In this document: in pieces, positions 1 to 13,200 of the stretch
How the letters are laid out: the number at the start of each line of letters is the position of its first letter
Numbering within the stretch: position 1 is the stretch's first letter
Source: Gordionus sp. m RMFG-2023
Taxonomy: Eukaryota; Nematomorpha; Gordioida; Chordodea; Parachordodidae
Direction: 5' to 3'
NCBI RefSeq assembly: GCF_954871325.1
Contig: NC_088775.1
Coordinates: 28,373,561 to 28,437,560, forward strand
DNA: 64,000 nt
The notes under the pieces: model-generated
Seen by the model: the letters and a program-made list of their open reading frames with translations, nothing else
Told to the model about the DNA's origin: nothing
Database searches by the model: none
Made by a program: the position numbers and the translations under genes

Positions 1-3000
1 ATGGGAGAAATGGCAAAAATAATATATAATTTAGTTTTAGCATCGATACAGATTTTAATAAATTAATTTTAAATTAGCAACGTCAACATGGTTTGATATT
101 GTTCATTTATTAAATTAAATATAAATTTATATTTGTTAAAAATAATAAATGCTAATTTTTGTGACTAGTCAAATACAAAAAAAACAACTTCCCAACTAAA
201 AAATTAAAATCAAGGTAGAGGAGAATCGGTTTATTCAGTTTTAAGAAAATAAATTTCCAGCTTTCTATAAGGATATCTGACTAAGGCCACAAGTGTTGCT
301 CGCGCCTGTGGCATTCTCGCCGTATAATTGTTTTAATTAAAAATGAAAAATGAAAAAGGATTTTAATACTAAAATGAGTTTAAAAAAAGAGGCTAGTTAA
401 AACAAAAGTAAAAGTGCAAAAATTCGGGGAAATTTCCCTGTTGTGCTGAATGGACACATTTTAGTTTTGTTATTAATGAGGCTTTGTACATATGTCGTCA
501 TTGCATATGTATACTAATTTTTCTTAATGTGTAATTTTTATGATGATTTGTTCAATTAAAATAAAATATTTTATATTTCAAAAATTAATTTTTGCCATTT
601 TTTTCCATATGGTTTCCGAAATTACCCCAGGTCGTTGGCAAATAGCAAAAAGCATTGACTTTTATTAACTCTTAAATAGAGATCAAGGTAGGTAATTAGG
701 TCTAATCTTTTTTGTTTTGTAGCCTAAGAGCAAAAATCGTGATCCTTACCCAGTCTCCCATTTCCCGCATTTTTTTGATCAATTTAAACTTTAGACTCCC
801 CATACGGATAATTAGATAATTACAGAATTTATGGAAAATATAAGATATTCTCAGATATGTTTTAACAAATTTTTGCAAGAGTTTTCTAAAAGCTAATTAA
901 AAATTTGGGGAAATTTTACCACCCTTAAATTTTCGTGAAATTGGAAAAGGTAGAAAAATATTAGGGAGAGGGGGTAAGGTTATGATTTCAACATAAATCG
1001 ATATGAAATATACAAAAATAATTATTATTTATTTTATTAATTTATATCATTTGCCTCATCATTTATTTATTTTTAAGATTCCGTAATTTTTTTTTCCTCT
1101 TAAGCCTTTTAATGTCTCTCTTTTTTAATTTCCTTGTTGTTCTCCCAACACCTCACTCTCTTGTATACCCCTTTCCAGTATAAAGGCTTATTTTAACAAA
1201 ACAAAAAAGAAGCCATATGACTGCCAGTATTAAATATTAGCGTACAATATAAAAGTTTTAAACATCAATATATTGACATAATTTCCAAAAACAAATATAT
1301 ATGTAATACTATAACTAGGATAGGTTATTTACTATATATATTAAATTATTGATTCAAATAAAGATTCATAAATATTTAAAAAAAATTCAATAAAATATAT
1401 TTTAGATTTAAAAAGGGAAGACGAAAAATTTGTCAGAATTTTAAGATATATTTATTACGAATGAAAAAAAAAGAAACAAGAGAAATGACATTTTTATTCT
1501 TATTTTTATTTTTATTATTATTATTATAAATATAATTTATTTTACATTTCTCTTTTTTAGAATATACTTTTAGAAAAATATAAACTTTATTGATTATTTT
1601 ACTATTTGCCTTTTGGAAAAAAACGAAAATTTGTTTTTAGGACAGTGAAACTTATCAAAGAAGAAATTCCTTGTAATTAGAAGCAATCGTAAATTGATTA
1701 TCCTCGTAATATGCATTAAATGTTCCCTTAATATTTGGTTGAATTCGTAAAATCGGATCACTAATATAACAAATTATATTCAGGAAATGTCTTCCCTAAG
1801 CCTTTCAAATATCTAGAGCCTTAGAATCATTTGATGCAGAGCAGATATAGTCGATGTCCTGTGAATGAATACATTTAAATTATACAGGCTTTAATTTATA
1901 CGATAAAGATAATTTATGCTAACTAATAAATGAAGCCCTTCGTTTTAACTAATTCATTTTTAGAGAGAAAAAAAGTAGGAAGCCAATTTTTTTGAAAAAG
2001 AACATATCTATTTATGATTTTAAAAAAATTAACGCGAGATAAGATTTGAAGTACTTTTAGCTTTATACATGCCAGAAAAAATAAGTGAGTTGCATAATAG
2101 ATTATGATTTGGGAATTAGAGGTTTATTTATATTAAATATGTTTTTTTAAGGGAAGAATAGATTTTTCTCCCAATTCATTTTTAAGGAATCTTATCCATA
2201 ACATTGCTATATCCTACTTGAACCCATCAATTAGTGTTATGGCTACTTACCTCAAATTGGGAGAATGAAGCATACATAATTCACCCAGTATGAAAAAAAA
2301 ATTTAAAATTTAAAATAATTTTTTATCTCGTTAATATTTTCTTTTCATTTCAACTTCCTTTCATCACATTCGCATCATATTATAATGCCTATTATGACAG
2401 ACAATAAAATATTAATAGCAGATAAATTGATAAAAGCTTTTAAGAAATGCATGAATATCGAATGAGAAATTTTTTAATTTTATAAGCTTTAAGGTAGAAG
2501 TTTTTTTTATGTTGTATTGGGTTTAGTAATATAATTATGCACTTTGCATGAAGGTTGAAAACTTAATTTATGAAATTCTTGAACTAAACCCTTTATTTTT
2601 ACGATAATGAATTATTGTGAATATATCGATGGTCTTTTTACAATTAAATTTTAATGAAAGTTAATTTTTAAAAGAAAATGCCGATTTCGGTAATATTTAC
2701 CGGGTAGACGAACAGGAGGGGAGATATTATAAGTATTGACAACCTTCATTGGGTCTATTAAAATTTAATCACTGATTCAAACTATATGATCGTATTTTAA
2801 AAGAGGGTTTTAATTTTAGCATTCTAAAGCTTTACCTCAGAAACATGTTTTATAAAGTTGAGGTATTTAAAATAAAATTGAATTTAAACGTCTAAGCATT
2901 ACAACTTGTTCTAAGATGCTACGAATGAACTGAAAATAAAATTTATGAGTCGACTAGACCCAGTCTCTTCTATCAATAGACATCAACGAAATCTATATTT

Positions 3001-3211
3001 TTCTGTATTTAGCAACTATATGAGAGCCTCTATAGGAAAATAGACTTAAGCTGTCAGAATTTGTGGAAATTTAAAATAAAATATTTATTCAATAGTTTAA
3101 ATAAAAATTTTGTTTGAAATCAAATACCTATTGCTGAATAAAAAAAATATGAATTATACAATATTTTATATGGATATAAGTTCAACAAAGATAAAAGATG
3201 CAAGTGCATAC
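1..3211. other. AT-rich spacer, no gene seen
   Basis: Long A/T-dominated non-coding sequence. I see no reading frame of believable composition, no RNA gene and no element with recognisable ends. A short T/A microsatellite-like run lies near 1490-1540. Confidence 0.6.
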
Positions 3212-3331
3212 TAGAGGTCTGCAATGGTAGGGCTAAAAAAATTTAAACTTTGGGGGGGGAATGAACGGATTAAAATAAATTTTCATAACGGGCGGAGTTT
3301 CTGGTTAAAATCAGTCAACTGTACACCTCTA
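3212..3331. mobile_element. Small hAT-type MITE (about 120 bp)
   Basis: The left end reads TAGAGGTCTGCA and the right end, read inwards, TAGAGGTGTACA: an inverted terminal repeat of the TAGAGGTG type common in hAT non-autonomous elements. The 8 bp outside each end are gtgcatac and atgcataa, sharing tgcata, which fits an aged 8-bp target-site duplication. There is no coding capacity; a 69-codon frame across it is chance. Confidence 0.5.
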
Positions 3332-4400
3332 ATGCATAAACCTTTAAAAGTTTGGAGCCCATTAATGAATCAATATATTCGATTATTAAATAATAAAGTA
3401 TGCTATTTGGTTACCATACATTCACACTTATAGGCAGACTGGCATTTTTTCCCACGAGGTCCCAACAAAATCCGATTTTTGAGGCCGATCAGAAAAAAAA
3501 TGGAAAAAGACCGGTCAGAAAAAAAATGTAAATATTTTTTTTTCATCCCTTATGCAACTATTTTAAAAATTTTATTCCAAATCAGACACAAATTATTTTA
3601 ATGTTTCTTTTTGCTCTCACTTTTTATATGGTGTAGACGTTAACATTTGAAAATTATCCTTTTACAGCTTTATTCAGATTGCGCATTTTAACCGTTTTAT
3701 TACCCATATCCCAAGGTAATATACATTTTACAAATTGTTATTGTGTGACTTCTAGTTAAGCTATAAACTTCCAATAAATTTTATTGTATAAACATGAATT
3801 TAAGATACATGAGAAGTTTTGAAATTATGAGCCTTTATATATTATTGTAAAAGCAAAATAAATTAGAGTGTAACTTTTATAATTTTTGGGAAAATGACTG
3901 TTTTTTTGCAAAATATGCCAAACCAGGATTTTTCAAAAGATGAAAATAGGCGAGAAACTAGATATAAAAATACATCTTTACATCAAATTTAAGACCTTTA
4001 TGCTCAAGGGTTACCACATCAATCTTTAACCCTATTTCCCCTCTAGCCATGATGCAAATAGCCCCTCAAATCCGATTGGCTTCTATAATGTTGACGTATT
4101 TCGTCTTATACTTGATTAAATTATAAATTGCTGACACTAAGTTATCCGTGAACAAATATAATGATGTTCAATTGTATTCGAAGTGTATTTGGGAAGACCT
4201 TGAATATAGTTTTAGAATTTAAAAATGTTTTCAGTAATATTAATAAATATGTTTCATTTGCACATATTTGCAAAGATTTAATAGTCTCGGATTAAAGGGA
4301 AATACTGACTATATAATTTATGATAGTGAAGAGTAAAAGAAAACGAAATAACACAAGATAATATCAATTCCAAAGTGCAATAACAAATGTATATTACAAT
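3332..4400. other. AT-rich spacer with a small tandem motif
   Basis: No gene seen. Near 3480-3530 a unit of about 25 bp containing cagaaaaaaaatg occurs twice in tandem. The rest is featureless AT-rich sequence. Confidence 0.5.
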
Positions 4401-5600
4401 CAGGTGCGTAGCCAGCGGGAGGGAGTGGTATAGGGGGAGACTCACACCCAATAGCAAGAATTTTTGAAAAAACATAAAAGGGCTTTATGAATTGTGAATT
4501 GCAAAGTATTCTATTTCAAATAGGTTATATTCTATTTTAAATTAATTAGCAAAAAGTTAAAATTAATTTAAATATTTATTTCTTATATATATTAATATTT
4601 TAACTTTAAAATTTATTTTCTTACATTTTTTAAGCCTTAATTGATAAATATATAAAAATTTTATCAACCAAAAAAATTATATTTAATTTATCTCTACTAA
4701 TAACTATGATTAAAATTTTCTAGAGTATTAAATGTTCAGGTATCCAAATAGACAAAATTTACTGAATATAATTATTTCTGAGACTTCTTGTGCTACAGGA
4801 AAAAAGCATTTTTTGGATCTAGAAGAGCCTATTTTTGCTCTTGGAAAAATATGAGAATAACCTGAAACATAATTCATCTGAAGCTAATACATTATTAGAT
4901 TTAATATGATTGCCGATTTTTTTCATTGGAATGTATTAATAAATTATTTCTTACACAACAATTTTGTGCAATATTTTTCAAAAAAATGCACTTGGCTGAA
5001 GTTGTGAGAATCGCAAATATTATTATATTACAACTTAGAAGACCTAGAAATAATATCGACCAGGAATTTCTCGAGATTTATGTGATTGTTGAGGTTAAAG
5101 CGTAATTATGGGATTTTGGGATTCACAAGCCTCGACTTTACCGACAAACAAATCGTTCCAATATTAATGTGACTCAATTGTGGATCCTTATAAAATAACC
5201 ATTTTTATTCCACTTTTTAATTTTGACTCATATCAATGAACGTGATTTATCAAATGGCTATATTTAATTTACAAATACTATATCTCGTAACTCCCTCTGA
5301 TCTGAGGATATATCAAATCTTGATATTGAAAAATTAAATATTTAGCTAAATTTTATTCATAGGATATAAATGTATTTGAAAGCCAATTAATTTCAAAATT
5401 TAAATGGTATGAAAGATTTAATATTATAGATAATCCTCCAAGAAATTGGAAGCATTGCATACTTTTAAATATATTTCATAAGTTTTCCAAATATATTCAA
5501 TCTACTGTGTATTTTAGCAATGATACCAAATTAATACAAGCACAAATCAGAGAACCTTTTTTCATTACAGAGAATAAAAACCTATATCAAAAGTTTAAAA
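4401..5600 (+). mobile_element. Old decayed hAT transposon relic
   Basis: It begins with CAGGTGCGTAGCCAGCGGG, a hAT-style terminus like those of the copies at 17.3 and 24.5 kb. From about 4780 the plus strand is a diverged version of the transposase region of those copies: the 'cttcttgtgctacaggaaaaa' stretch and a segment reading roughly LEEP...LDL are recognisable. From about 5110 a decayed PR..RQTNRSNIN-like stretch resembles the CRQTNRSN region that follows the core of DUF4371/ZMYM1-type hAT transposases. Many stops and indels; no right terminus or target duplication was found, so the end is approximate. It is clearly older than the 17.3 and 24.5 kb copies. Confidence 0.55.
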
Positions 5601-6708
5601 TTGATTGACTATACTAGCTTTACTCGTCGAGATCTAAACCCCAACTCAAAACTAATGGCCCAAGAAGATTAAAATTTTATTTATAAACGATATTCTAACT
5701 TTTTAAATATTTTATAAAATGTTTGATTCTATATTTTATTGTGATTTACATATCGGTTTATATAGCTATAATATTTTTTAACCGTATTATATTCGCTTTT
5801 TATATTTTGTATTTTCCAATATTTTATTATTTGGGTTCGAAATTATCGTATTTTAAAATATAAGTTCTAATATATTTTATATGATGATTAGTTCTAATAA
5901 ATTTTTAAAGCTTCACAAAAATTATTTAAATATAAAAATTAACCACCGTTTTTTTTAAAATGTTAAAGAATTTTTTTTTTAAATAAAATTAAAAAACAGA
6001 ATTATAACTTATACCATAATTATATAAATGATAAGTTCATAAAAATAATTAAGTTTAATTCTGAATCTATATTGCAATATTTAATATTAAATTATGCATT
6101 ATCATTTTAAATTTTAAATATTATATCTTATACATAGTTAAATCTAATTATTTTTCATAAGAACCTAAATCTGATCATTATTGTTTAATTTACCAACGAC
6201 CTTGACTAAGATGACAAACTCTTTGGGATAAGATGTCAAATATCGAATTTAACTCATAAAATCAATGATTATTAAAAAAAAATTAATCTCCACAATAAAG
6301 ATAAGGAAAATAGATGTGTTATAACTGGCCATGACTATCTTTTTTTTTAAAAAGAGATTAAGAATTGGGTTTGACCAAACAAATTTAATATCAATGTGTA
6401 GCCCAAATCATAATTAAAAAATAAAATTTAAATCAAAGTTCTATCTATAATAGGATTTGAGCTAGATGAGGTTATGTGAAAGTTATTTTTTGGCCCGTCA
6501 AAACATGATATGTATTACCTAACCATATGCTATGTGTTAACTGGTTATAATATATTATTTAAGAATTTTTTTAAAATATGAAATATTACAAAAAAAAGTA
6601 TACTTGTAAAAAGATCCATGCTCTAATATTTCTTCATTATTAAGTATTTAAAAAACACTAATTTATCTATTATCAGACATATATTTTATGATGATAATTT
6701 ATATATCG
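5601..6708. other. AT-rich spacer, nothing recognised
   Basis: A/T-rich non-coding sequence without recognisable coding, RNA or repeat structure. Confidence 0.5.
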
Positions 6709-7096
6709 CTGGAGTATCCAGGATTTTGCTAAGGTGGGGGGGGGGGGGCTATTAGGTAAATTTTTTTCCCATAAATTTTGGAGACCTTTAAGCCCACTTA
6801 TTGTAGGCCTTTGACTATATTAGATTTTATAAAAATAATTTTTGAGTTTTCACTTTTTTTTTGTTAAAATGCTTTTTTCTAAAAATTTTGAATTATAGTT
6901 GTTATTTTCAAAAGTTATTAATTTTTACTAATTTTCCATTCAAATTTTCTTATAATGAAAATTGTATATATTTTTTGGGAGAGAGAGATAGGGGTTATAA
7001 TGAGGGAAAAATTTTATTAGCTTAAAATGATATTTAAGAGAACAGGCAGATTAGATGGAGGAGGGGGAATTCCCCCCCCCATTGATTACACGCCTG
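6709..7096. mobile_element. Non-autonomous hAT-like repeat with G/C tracts inside its ends
   Basis: The left end reads CTGGAGTATCCAGGATTTTGC followed shortly by a long G run (from about 6735). The right end has a C run (about 7072-7080) followed by attgattacacgcctg, that is CAGGCGTGTAATCAAT read inwards. The pattern CAGG.GTAT/AATC plus a G tract matches the ends of hAT-like MITEs elsewhere in the window. No matching 8-bp target duplication is visible, so the limits are tentative. No coding capacity. Confidence 0.4.
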
Positions 7097-7534
7097 ATCT
7101 TCATTATTTGTTTCTAAGTGTTAATTAAATATAAAATTAACCACTTATCTATTTAATGATATCATCAATTATTATCTTAATTATCAATATTATGCCTATT
7201 TCAATTATTTAACATCTATTTTAAAATTTATGATGTTATTAAAATTAATTAGACAATTATTAATTTATAATGAAAAAATTATAATATATTTATTTGCATA
7301 AATAACAAACAAATAAATCATGATTATTAGTGCATTGAGCAAGAGCCTATTCTTCACAATGAATGCATTTAATACACTATTCCTCTCTCTAGCTCTTTAT
7401 ATTCCTTCGTGCATATAATGCAAAGCCACTCATCATTATTCTTCATTAACTTTAGGAAACTTTACTCATATTTTTATTCTTAGTCATGTGCAAATATTCT
7501 TATAGAAAAATAACTGATTTTTAACATATAAAAA
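7097..7534. other. AT-rich spacer, nothing recognised
   Basis: Non-coding A/T-rich sequence without recognisable structure. Confidence 0.4.
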
Positions 7535-7708
7535 TTTATATAATTAAATCTATGATAACTAATTATTTAACAAGTAATTCTAATATATAATAAATAATAT
7601 TAAAAAATGCTCTAACACATTTATATAATTAATAAATCTGTATAACTAATTATGTAACAGATAGTTCTAATATGTAACTAATATTATTAAAAAATACTTT
7701 AACTTATT
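7535..7708. repeat. Two-unit tandem duplication, about 87 bp per unit
   Basis: The unit beginning ttatataattaaatctatg at 7535 recurs in slightly diverged form from about 7620 (ttatataattaataaatctg), each followed by ataactaattat..aaca..ta.ttctaatat and a run of attaaaaaat. This is a simple local duplication in non-coding DNA. Confidence 0.55.
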
Positions 7709-8875
7709 TATAAGTTTTAACTATTTTGTGCTAGACAGCATGAATGATTTGCTAGTTTGTATTATATGATCTTTTATAATTTAATTCTGAGATTTGGTGA
7801 ATAATAATTTTTTTTCTATTTGAATTCCATTCCATAGGGGATATTGCAAAATCTCTTTGTATTTTTGCATTGTGCTTACTAAAGTTGTCTAGGAAAGTTA
7901 AATTTAATAATGATTATATCATCAATTGGCAATTAAATTTGTTTATCATTTGAATTTTCGCCAAATATTGTTTTATGCAAGCTTTTCATTTCAATATGAA
8001 TGTGTGAATGTATGAATTTTGGCCAGTCAATACATGGCCAGACAATACTCACCTGACTATTATCGTTAAATGCCTTTATATGCATATTAAGTAAAACTTG
8101 TAAACCCTAATTTTTTGTGTGAATAATGCTAAATGCCTAAGGATAATATTTATATAAAATATCAGTAATTTAAAATAGTAAATCTTTCACCAAACAAAAA
8201 AGAATATATATAGCATGATTTTTCTAGAATGAGATACTAAAAACAATTTATTTAAAATATTTTTTTATTAAATTGCTCTATTCAATAATTGAACTTAGGT
8301 AAGGTACATATCATAAATATACACATTTTGACCAATTTTGAGAGAAATTGGTCCATTAGATAAAAAGTTAAAGGGTGGCTTGAAACATAGATATTTGCAA
8401 ATCTCCCCTACACTAAAAATGGATAATTCCTGCTACAAAAAAGGATATGCTGATTCAGGACAATTAGTCCAATATATCATCTTCGCATTTTTAAATGACA
8501 ATATTATATCCCTAAAAAAATTACCCTCCTCTCCCCCCAAAAAATAGTTTCCTTCCTGTTCCTTAAATATTTATAGCGGAAATAGCAAATCTAAGCCATC
8601 AAAGTTAGCCTAGGAAAACCATAACTCCTACCTTCCTTCCACCCTTATTTTCTCCACTCTTTTTCACTCTTATTAAATTTTAATAATGACCCCCCCCCTT
8701 GTAAAAGTGTAGATAATCATCTATAAACTCTAAAAAAAATGCCACTCCCAGTGTTCTTTCCAAGCCGCTGACACATTGTATATGAAATTGAAAGCTAATT
8801 TTATTTAAAAATGTGATAACTTTTCTTCAGCTAATTATTATAAAAAAATAAGAATTTTTTTAAAATTTATTTGAG
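7709..8875. other. Spacer, possible intron downstream of the 8.9-10.2 kb exon
   Basis: No gene seen. If the minus-strand exon at 8938-10243 splices at its donor, this sequence would be its intron. Short C runs occur near 8690. A 69-codon plus-strand frame at 8338-8547 has no recognisable features and is probably chance. Confidence 0.4.
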
Positions 8876-10243
8876 TTATTTTTTATATTCATTTTTGTAT
8901 ACAATATATATTTTATTTGATTGATTGAATGTATTACCTGATGCCAAATTTTCAGTTCGATCTAGTGCTATCAAATTCTTATCTTCCAAGGGATAGGTAA
9001 AATAATTATTTTTACCTCTTCTTCTTTCCTCTTTCGGATCTGTGAAAGAATGAAACGAATCTTGAAAGGAATTTATCACTTTAAATGAATTCGGAATGTC
9101 GAAACTATTAAAACCGGAGGGTTCCTCAATTTTATTGAGCAAGGTTACGAAAACGGAACCTTCAACGGACCCATTACGTTGATGGTAATTGGTCCCACGA
9201 GGGATAACGTTATTTATGCTTTCTATATTGCTACTCATACTCATAATGCGTTGTTCCATATCATTGTGGATACAATCGTTCCCATCTCGGGGATCTCTGA
9301 TCCCATCTTCTCCTACCACCCATTTATTGTCGGACATGTCACAACTGATATAGGCTAATTTAGGTGGTGGCCCTAGCGTATAAGACGAGGGACTAAATAC
9401 ACTAGCTTGACATGGTGGGTTGTTAGTATTTGAATTTACGGAGTTTAGGTGATAACAGTTATTCGTTTCGCTTGTACGAAAATTTTTGAGATACTTCTTA
9501 TTACAACAGGGTTCGGTAACTGACTGTTTTATAAAAATTATATCTTTTTGTTGCTTCGTTAAGAACCTAAGATGGGTATCATTTTGATAGTTGCAGCAAT
9601 TATTTTGCAATGATTCCAAGTAAGTAGGAGATATAATGAAGCGATTCGTAGTGTGTGAAGGGGTAAGAGGCGGAAACGATAATGAGACGGGAGAGAAGAG
9701 GGGCATCCTATCCCCCATGTCGGTGTTGGAAAAAATGGATACCCTATATTTATCACCCGTAGAGTTATACTCGGTTATGCCTTCCTCCGATTTGCTAACA
9801 CTTCGTAAAATATCTTTTAAACCCCGAGAAAGTTCTACGCATTTGCCTACGTGACCACTGGACCCACCACCATCCTCCGACGAATGAATAACGAGGGATG
9901 TCGTGGTAGCATAAATAGCTTCTCGACATGGGTGTTGCTCAGGAGGAAGGGAGGTAGATATGATTGTAAATGATGGCGTGAATAATCTGGTATACGCGTG
10001 GCTATTTATTTCTTTGACTAAGCCTAATTTGTCGTAAAAAGTTTCATAGTAGGGATTATCTCTATTTTGAAAATTTACGGAAGCAAAGTGGTCTCCCCCC
10101 GGATGATAAATCTGGTGACCTGGGTAACGGGAGAGGGAATGCGCAATGGGAGGTAAACGGATGATCGTATTTCCTGGTTTATCGTTTTGACCTATTTTAT
10201 GATTGTAGGCAGAGGAGAGTGAATCTTTTTGAGAGGTCAACAT
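8876..10243 (-). CDS. Unrecognised host protein, probable first coding exon (open frame of 455 codons)
   Basis: The longest open frame in the window by far. Its composition is much less AT-rich than the flanks on both sides, and codon choice is varied, as expected of a real exon. The protein is Ser/Asn/Pro-rich and mostly looks disordered: LPPIAHSLSRYPGHQ near residue 31, an acidic-glycine patch SSEDGGGSSGH near 120, a short likely helix LSRGLKDILRSV near 140, and a charged DPKEERRRGKN near residue 400. Cysteines are scattered, some in pairs (NNCCNY, EPCCNK). I see no signal peptide, membrane segment or known domain. The ATG at 10243 directly follows an in-frame TGA and no pyrimidine tract precedes it, so I take it as a real start, although its Kozak context is weak. 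The last 20 or so codons are K/N/Y/I-rich like the flanking DNA; a CAG|GTAATA donor at 8938/8937 marks a more likely exon end (about 435 codons, then splicing). Function unknown. Confidence 0.6.
   Translation of the reverse strand: MLTSQKDSLSSAYNHKIGQNDKPGNTIIRLPPIAHSLSRYPGHQIYHPGGDHFASVNFQNRDNPYYETFYDKLGLVKEINSHAYTRLFTPSFTIISTSLPPEQHPCREAIYATTTSLVIHSSEDGGGSSGHVGKCVELSRGLKDILRSVSKSEEGITEYNSTGDKYRVSIFSNTDMGDRMPLFSPVSLSFPPLTPSHTTNRFIISPTYLESLQNNCCNYQNDTHLRFLTKQQKDIIFIKQSVTEPCCNKKYLKNFRTSETNNCYHLNSVNSNTNNPPCQASVFSPSSYTLGPPPKLAYISCDMSDNKWVVGEDGIRDPRDGNDCIHNDMEQRIMSMSSNIESINNVIPRGTNYHQRNGSVEGSVFVTLLNKIEEPSGFNSFDIPNSFKVINSFQDSFHSFTDPKEERRRGKNNYFTYPLEDKNLIALDRTENLASGNTFNQSNKIYIVYKNEYKK
8931..8940 (-). 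promoter_or_regulatory. Probable 5' splice site ending the host exon
   Basis: On the minus strand the sequence reads CAG|GTAATAC, with the exon's last base at 8938, a good match to the donor consensus. It falls exactly where the composition switches from mixed codons to A/T-rich codons. Splicing here would leave one base of a glycine codon in the exon (phase 1). No downstream acceptor or next exon was identified to the left. Confidence 0.45.
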
Positions 10244-13200
10244 TCAACTCTTTTATTTGAATTAATTATTTTATCATTTTTCTTTTTTTTTAAATTCTCG
10301 ATGCTCATTACAATATTTGTCATTGAATTTTGTTTTTGTTTTTTTTAAATTTTTATATTTCATTTTGAATAATAATTTTCCAAATTTAAAATAATATTTA
10401 AATTAAGAAATGGATAAATTAAATATATTATATGAATTTATTAATATTTTTAAAAATAATTTAATTCCTCTGTATATGCAAAATATTCGTGGAATTATCG
10501 TTTTCAATATTTATTTATTTTTAAGTAGCAGATCAATAAAAAAATTAGGAGAATCAATTTGTTGGGTAGTAGGGTATATCAAACATCTTGTTTTTTTTAA
10601 AAAAATAATATTTAAAAAGAATTATTTTGGTAATATTACGATAATATTAATCGATTTAGATCATTTTATCATAAATAATAAGAATTATAACTTATTTTAC
10701 TTATATTAAGTTTTTCTTACTTTTTAAATATTCGATTTATGAAAGGAATCATAATATGATCGTCAATTTTAACATCGGACAAAGATAGCAATATTCAAGT
10801 TTTTTTATATTTAAAAATAATATTATATTTTAAATTATTCGTGATTTATAAATTATATCTAAAAGATCAGGTAAAATAAATCGTATATATTTAATAACCT
10901 TTTTCCTTATCTGCCAAATTTTAAGATTGTAAACCGAAATTTTATAGAATACTAAAAATGAGATATAAATGAAATTGGGAAAAACAATTGCTCTTGGCAG
11001 TTACCATTAAATATTTCAATTTAAGTTTACATCTTATAATATATTTTATCTTCCAATAAGGTCATTTTATTATTTTATTTTGGCATTACTAGGTTATATT
11101 TTATTGCCAAGATATTTAACCCATTAAAGTCTAAAAATATGACGATAACTCATTTGATGTAAAAATTTCGTTAATGCTTTTAATTTTACAAAATAATAAT
11201 TATATTATTAATATTATGAGATTAAGAAATATTATAAAAATAACAAAGAATTCATAAATTATTAATGTTTAGTAAAGAAAAAATAATAACTAATTCAATT
11301 TGAACCAATCAAATATTACTTTAAAAATGCCAATTATAAAAATGATTGACCTAGGAATGATAAATAAAAACATATTTTCATTTATAAAAAATAAAATAAT
11401 AAATCGATAAAAAAAACATTTTTCAAAAGATAGAAGAAAAAGGATGAACCTTTATAGTTCATTAAAAAAAAAAATTACAGGTAAAAATAAAATAGAAATC
11501 GAAATCTTCGAAATAAAAAATAAAAATTAATCAACTAAATTGTATATATTATTTTATTTTTTAATTTATATTTTCAAAAATAAAATAAATTCATGTTAAA
11601 AAAAATATCCATTAAAATTTAAAAGAAATAAAAAGGTGTTAAAAAGGTTTGATGTTACCATTTGGTATTAATAAAAAAATTCATAGAAAAATAAATGCGA
11701 AATATTATCCTTTTTTAAAATATTAATTTAATTTCACAATTCGTAGCAAATTTTTCTGAAAATTTCAATAATTTTTAAATGAGAAAAGAAAGAGAAAAAG
11801 TAGAAAATTTATAGCTGAAATGTGCGAAAATTTATATTTATAATTAAATGCTTGGAATTTTTATATTTAAAAATATATTTGTTTTTTCAATTTTAAGAAT
11901 TCGAAAGGGAAATAAATATAATATAGTATTATTGAATTAGTTGTTATGGATTCCTATTCAAAAAAATTAATCTCCTTTGTAATTAATTATCAACACATGT
12001 ACACTCAGTAAACTTTAAAATTAATATCATATTGGAATATCACGAAGATTTGGAAGCTATCAATTTTAAGTAATTTACTATAAGAGTGATTAAATTTGAA
12101 AAATTTGATTTTAATAATGAATTCCAGTACATGAGTGCAGAGTATATGTGCTGACTGGCCAGTAAATAGAATTATACATAAACTCATCTAAACTCAAGAA
12201 CGTTATTTTTTAAATTAAGGATTTGGCTACTCATTGATATTAAATTAATTCGATTTAACTCAATTTAACTTATTTTTAAAAGTAAAACCATGGCCAGTCA
12301 TGCCACTCCTCTGTATTTTATGGAGATTACTTTTTTTTATAAAATATAATTTGAAGAAAAATTAGAGGACTTAAGTTCCCCAACGTACATTAGTCCAAGT
12401 GATAGGAATAAATTACCCGGAAAAAAGCTTTAGAAAAGAATTTATCTTTCACAATCCTCATCTTAAATACCATTCACTTTCTATTAATCCATTTATTACT
12501 TTTCTAACTTTTAAAAATTTTGAAATTATAAATAGGGTTAAAACTTTCCTGTTATATATTTTAATTCTTTTAAAGCATGTTTATATATAGTAAATATATA
12601 TATATAGGCCTATCTTCTAATAAATTATTAATTTCATTCAAATTAGAAGATTGATATATAACTGTTTATTTTTTCTTTATTCCCACATTTCTATGAAATG
12701 TTACTCTATTTTATAAAACTCATTTCTAACATCTTTAAAATTTGGTAAGAATGCAATTTAATAATAATTGTCATTGGTTTATATTTTCACAACCCGTAAT
12801 TTGGGTGATACAATTTAAAATAATTTAGAAAAATGTTAAAATATATAACTTTAAATTCAATTTTCAAAACTTTCAAATAACAAAAAATCTCCTTAAAAAT
12901 AATATATAAAATTACGTTTAATTATTTTCCAGAGAACAACTTGCTCCTTCTCCGGACGATTCTATGTTTAAAAAATATAAAACATTTTTATTGATCCTCA
13001 AATCAATTCCAAGCACGCTCATCATGCCTAGAATATTATCGATTTGGGTATGCTACCCTCATAAATTATGAGATCTAAACCTTGTCACTAACCTGTTCTT
13101 GATGAGCTGATGAGCGATGATTATGAATGGTTAATAAAAAATATACCATCCATTTTTAGTGTGGCCATCTTATAAACAACTAAACCCCCCCCCCTCCTTC

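Noticed and set aside
6312-6550. Weak inverted pair ttataactgg / ccagttaacac
   Set aside because: Only about 8 matching bases in an AT-rich context; expected by chance.
9636-9854. 72-codon plus-strand frame and 65-codon frame at 9559-9756
   Set aside because: Shadows of the minus-strand host exon.
10410-10709. 99-codon plus-strand open frame upstream of the host exon
   Set aside because: Composed almost entirely of I, N, F, Y, L and K codons as expected from A/T-rich DNA; no domain, no composition shift at its borders.
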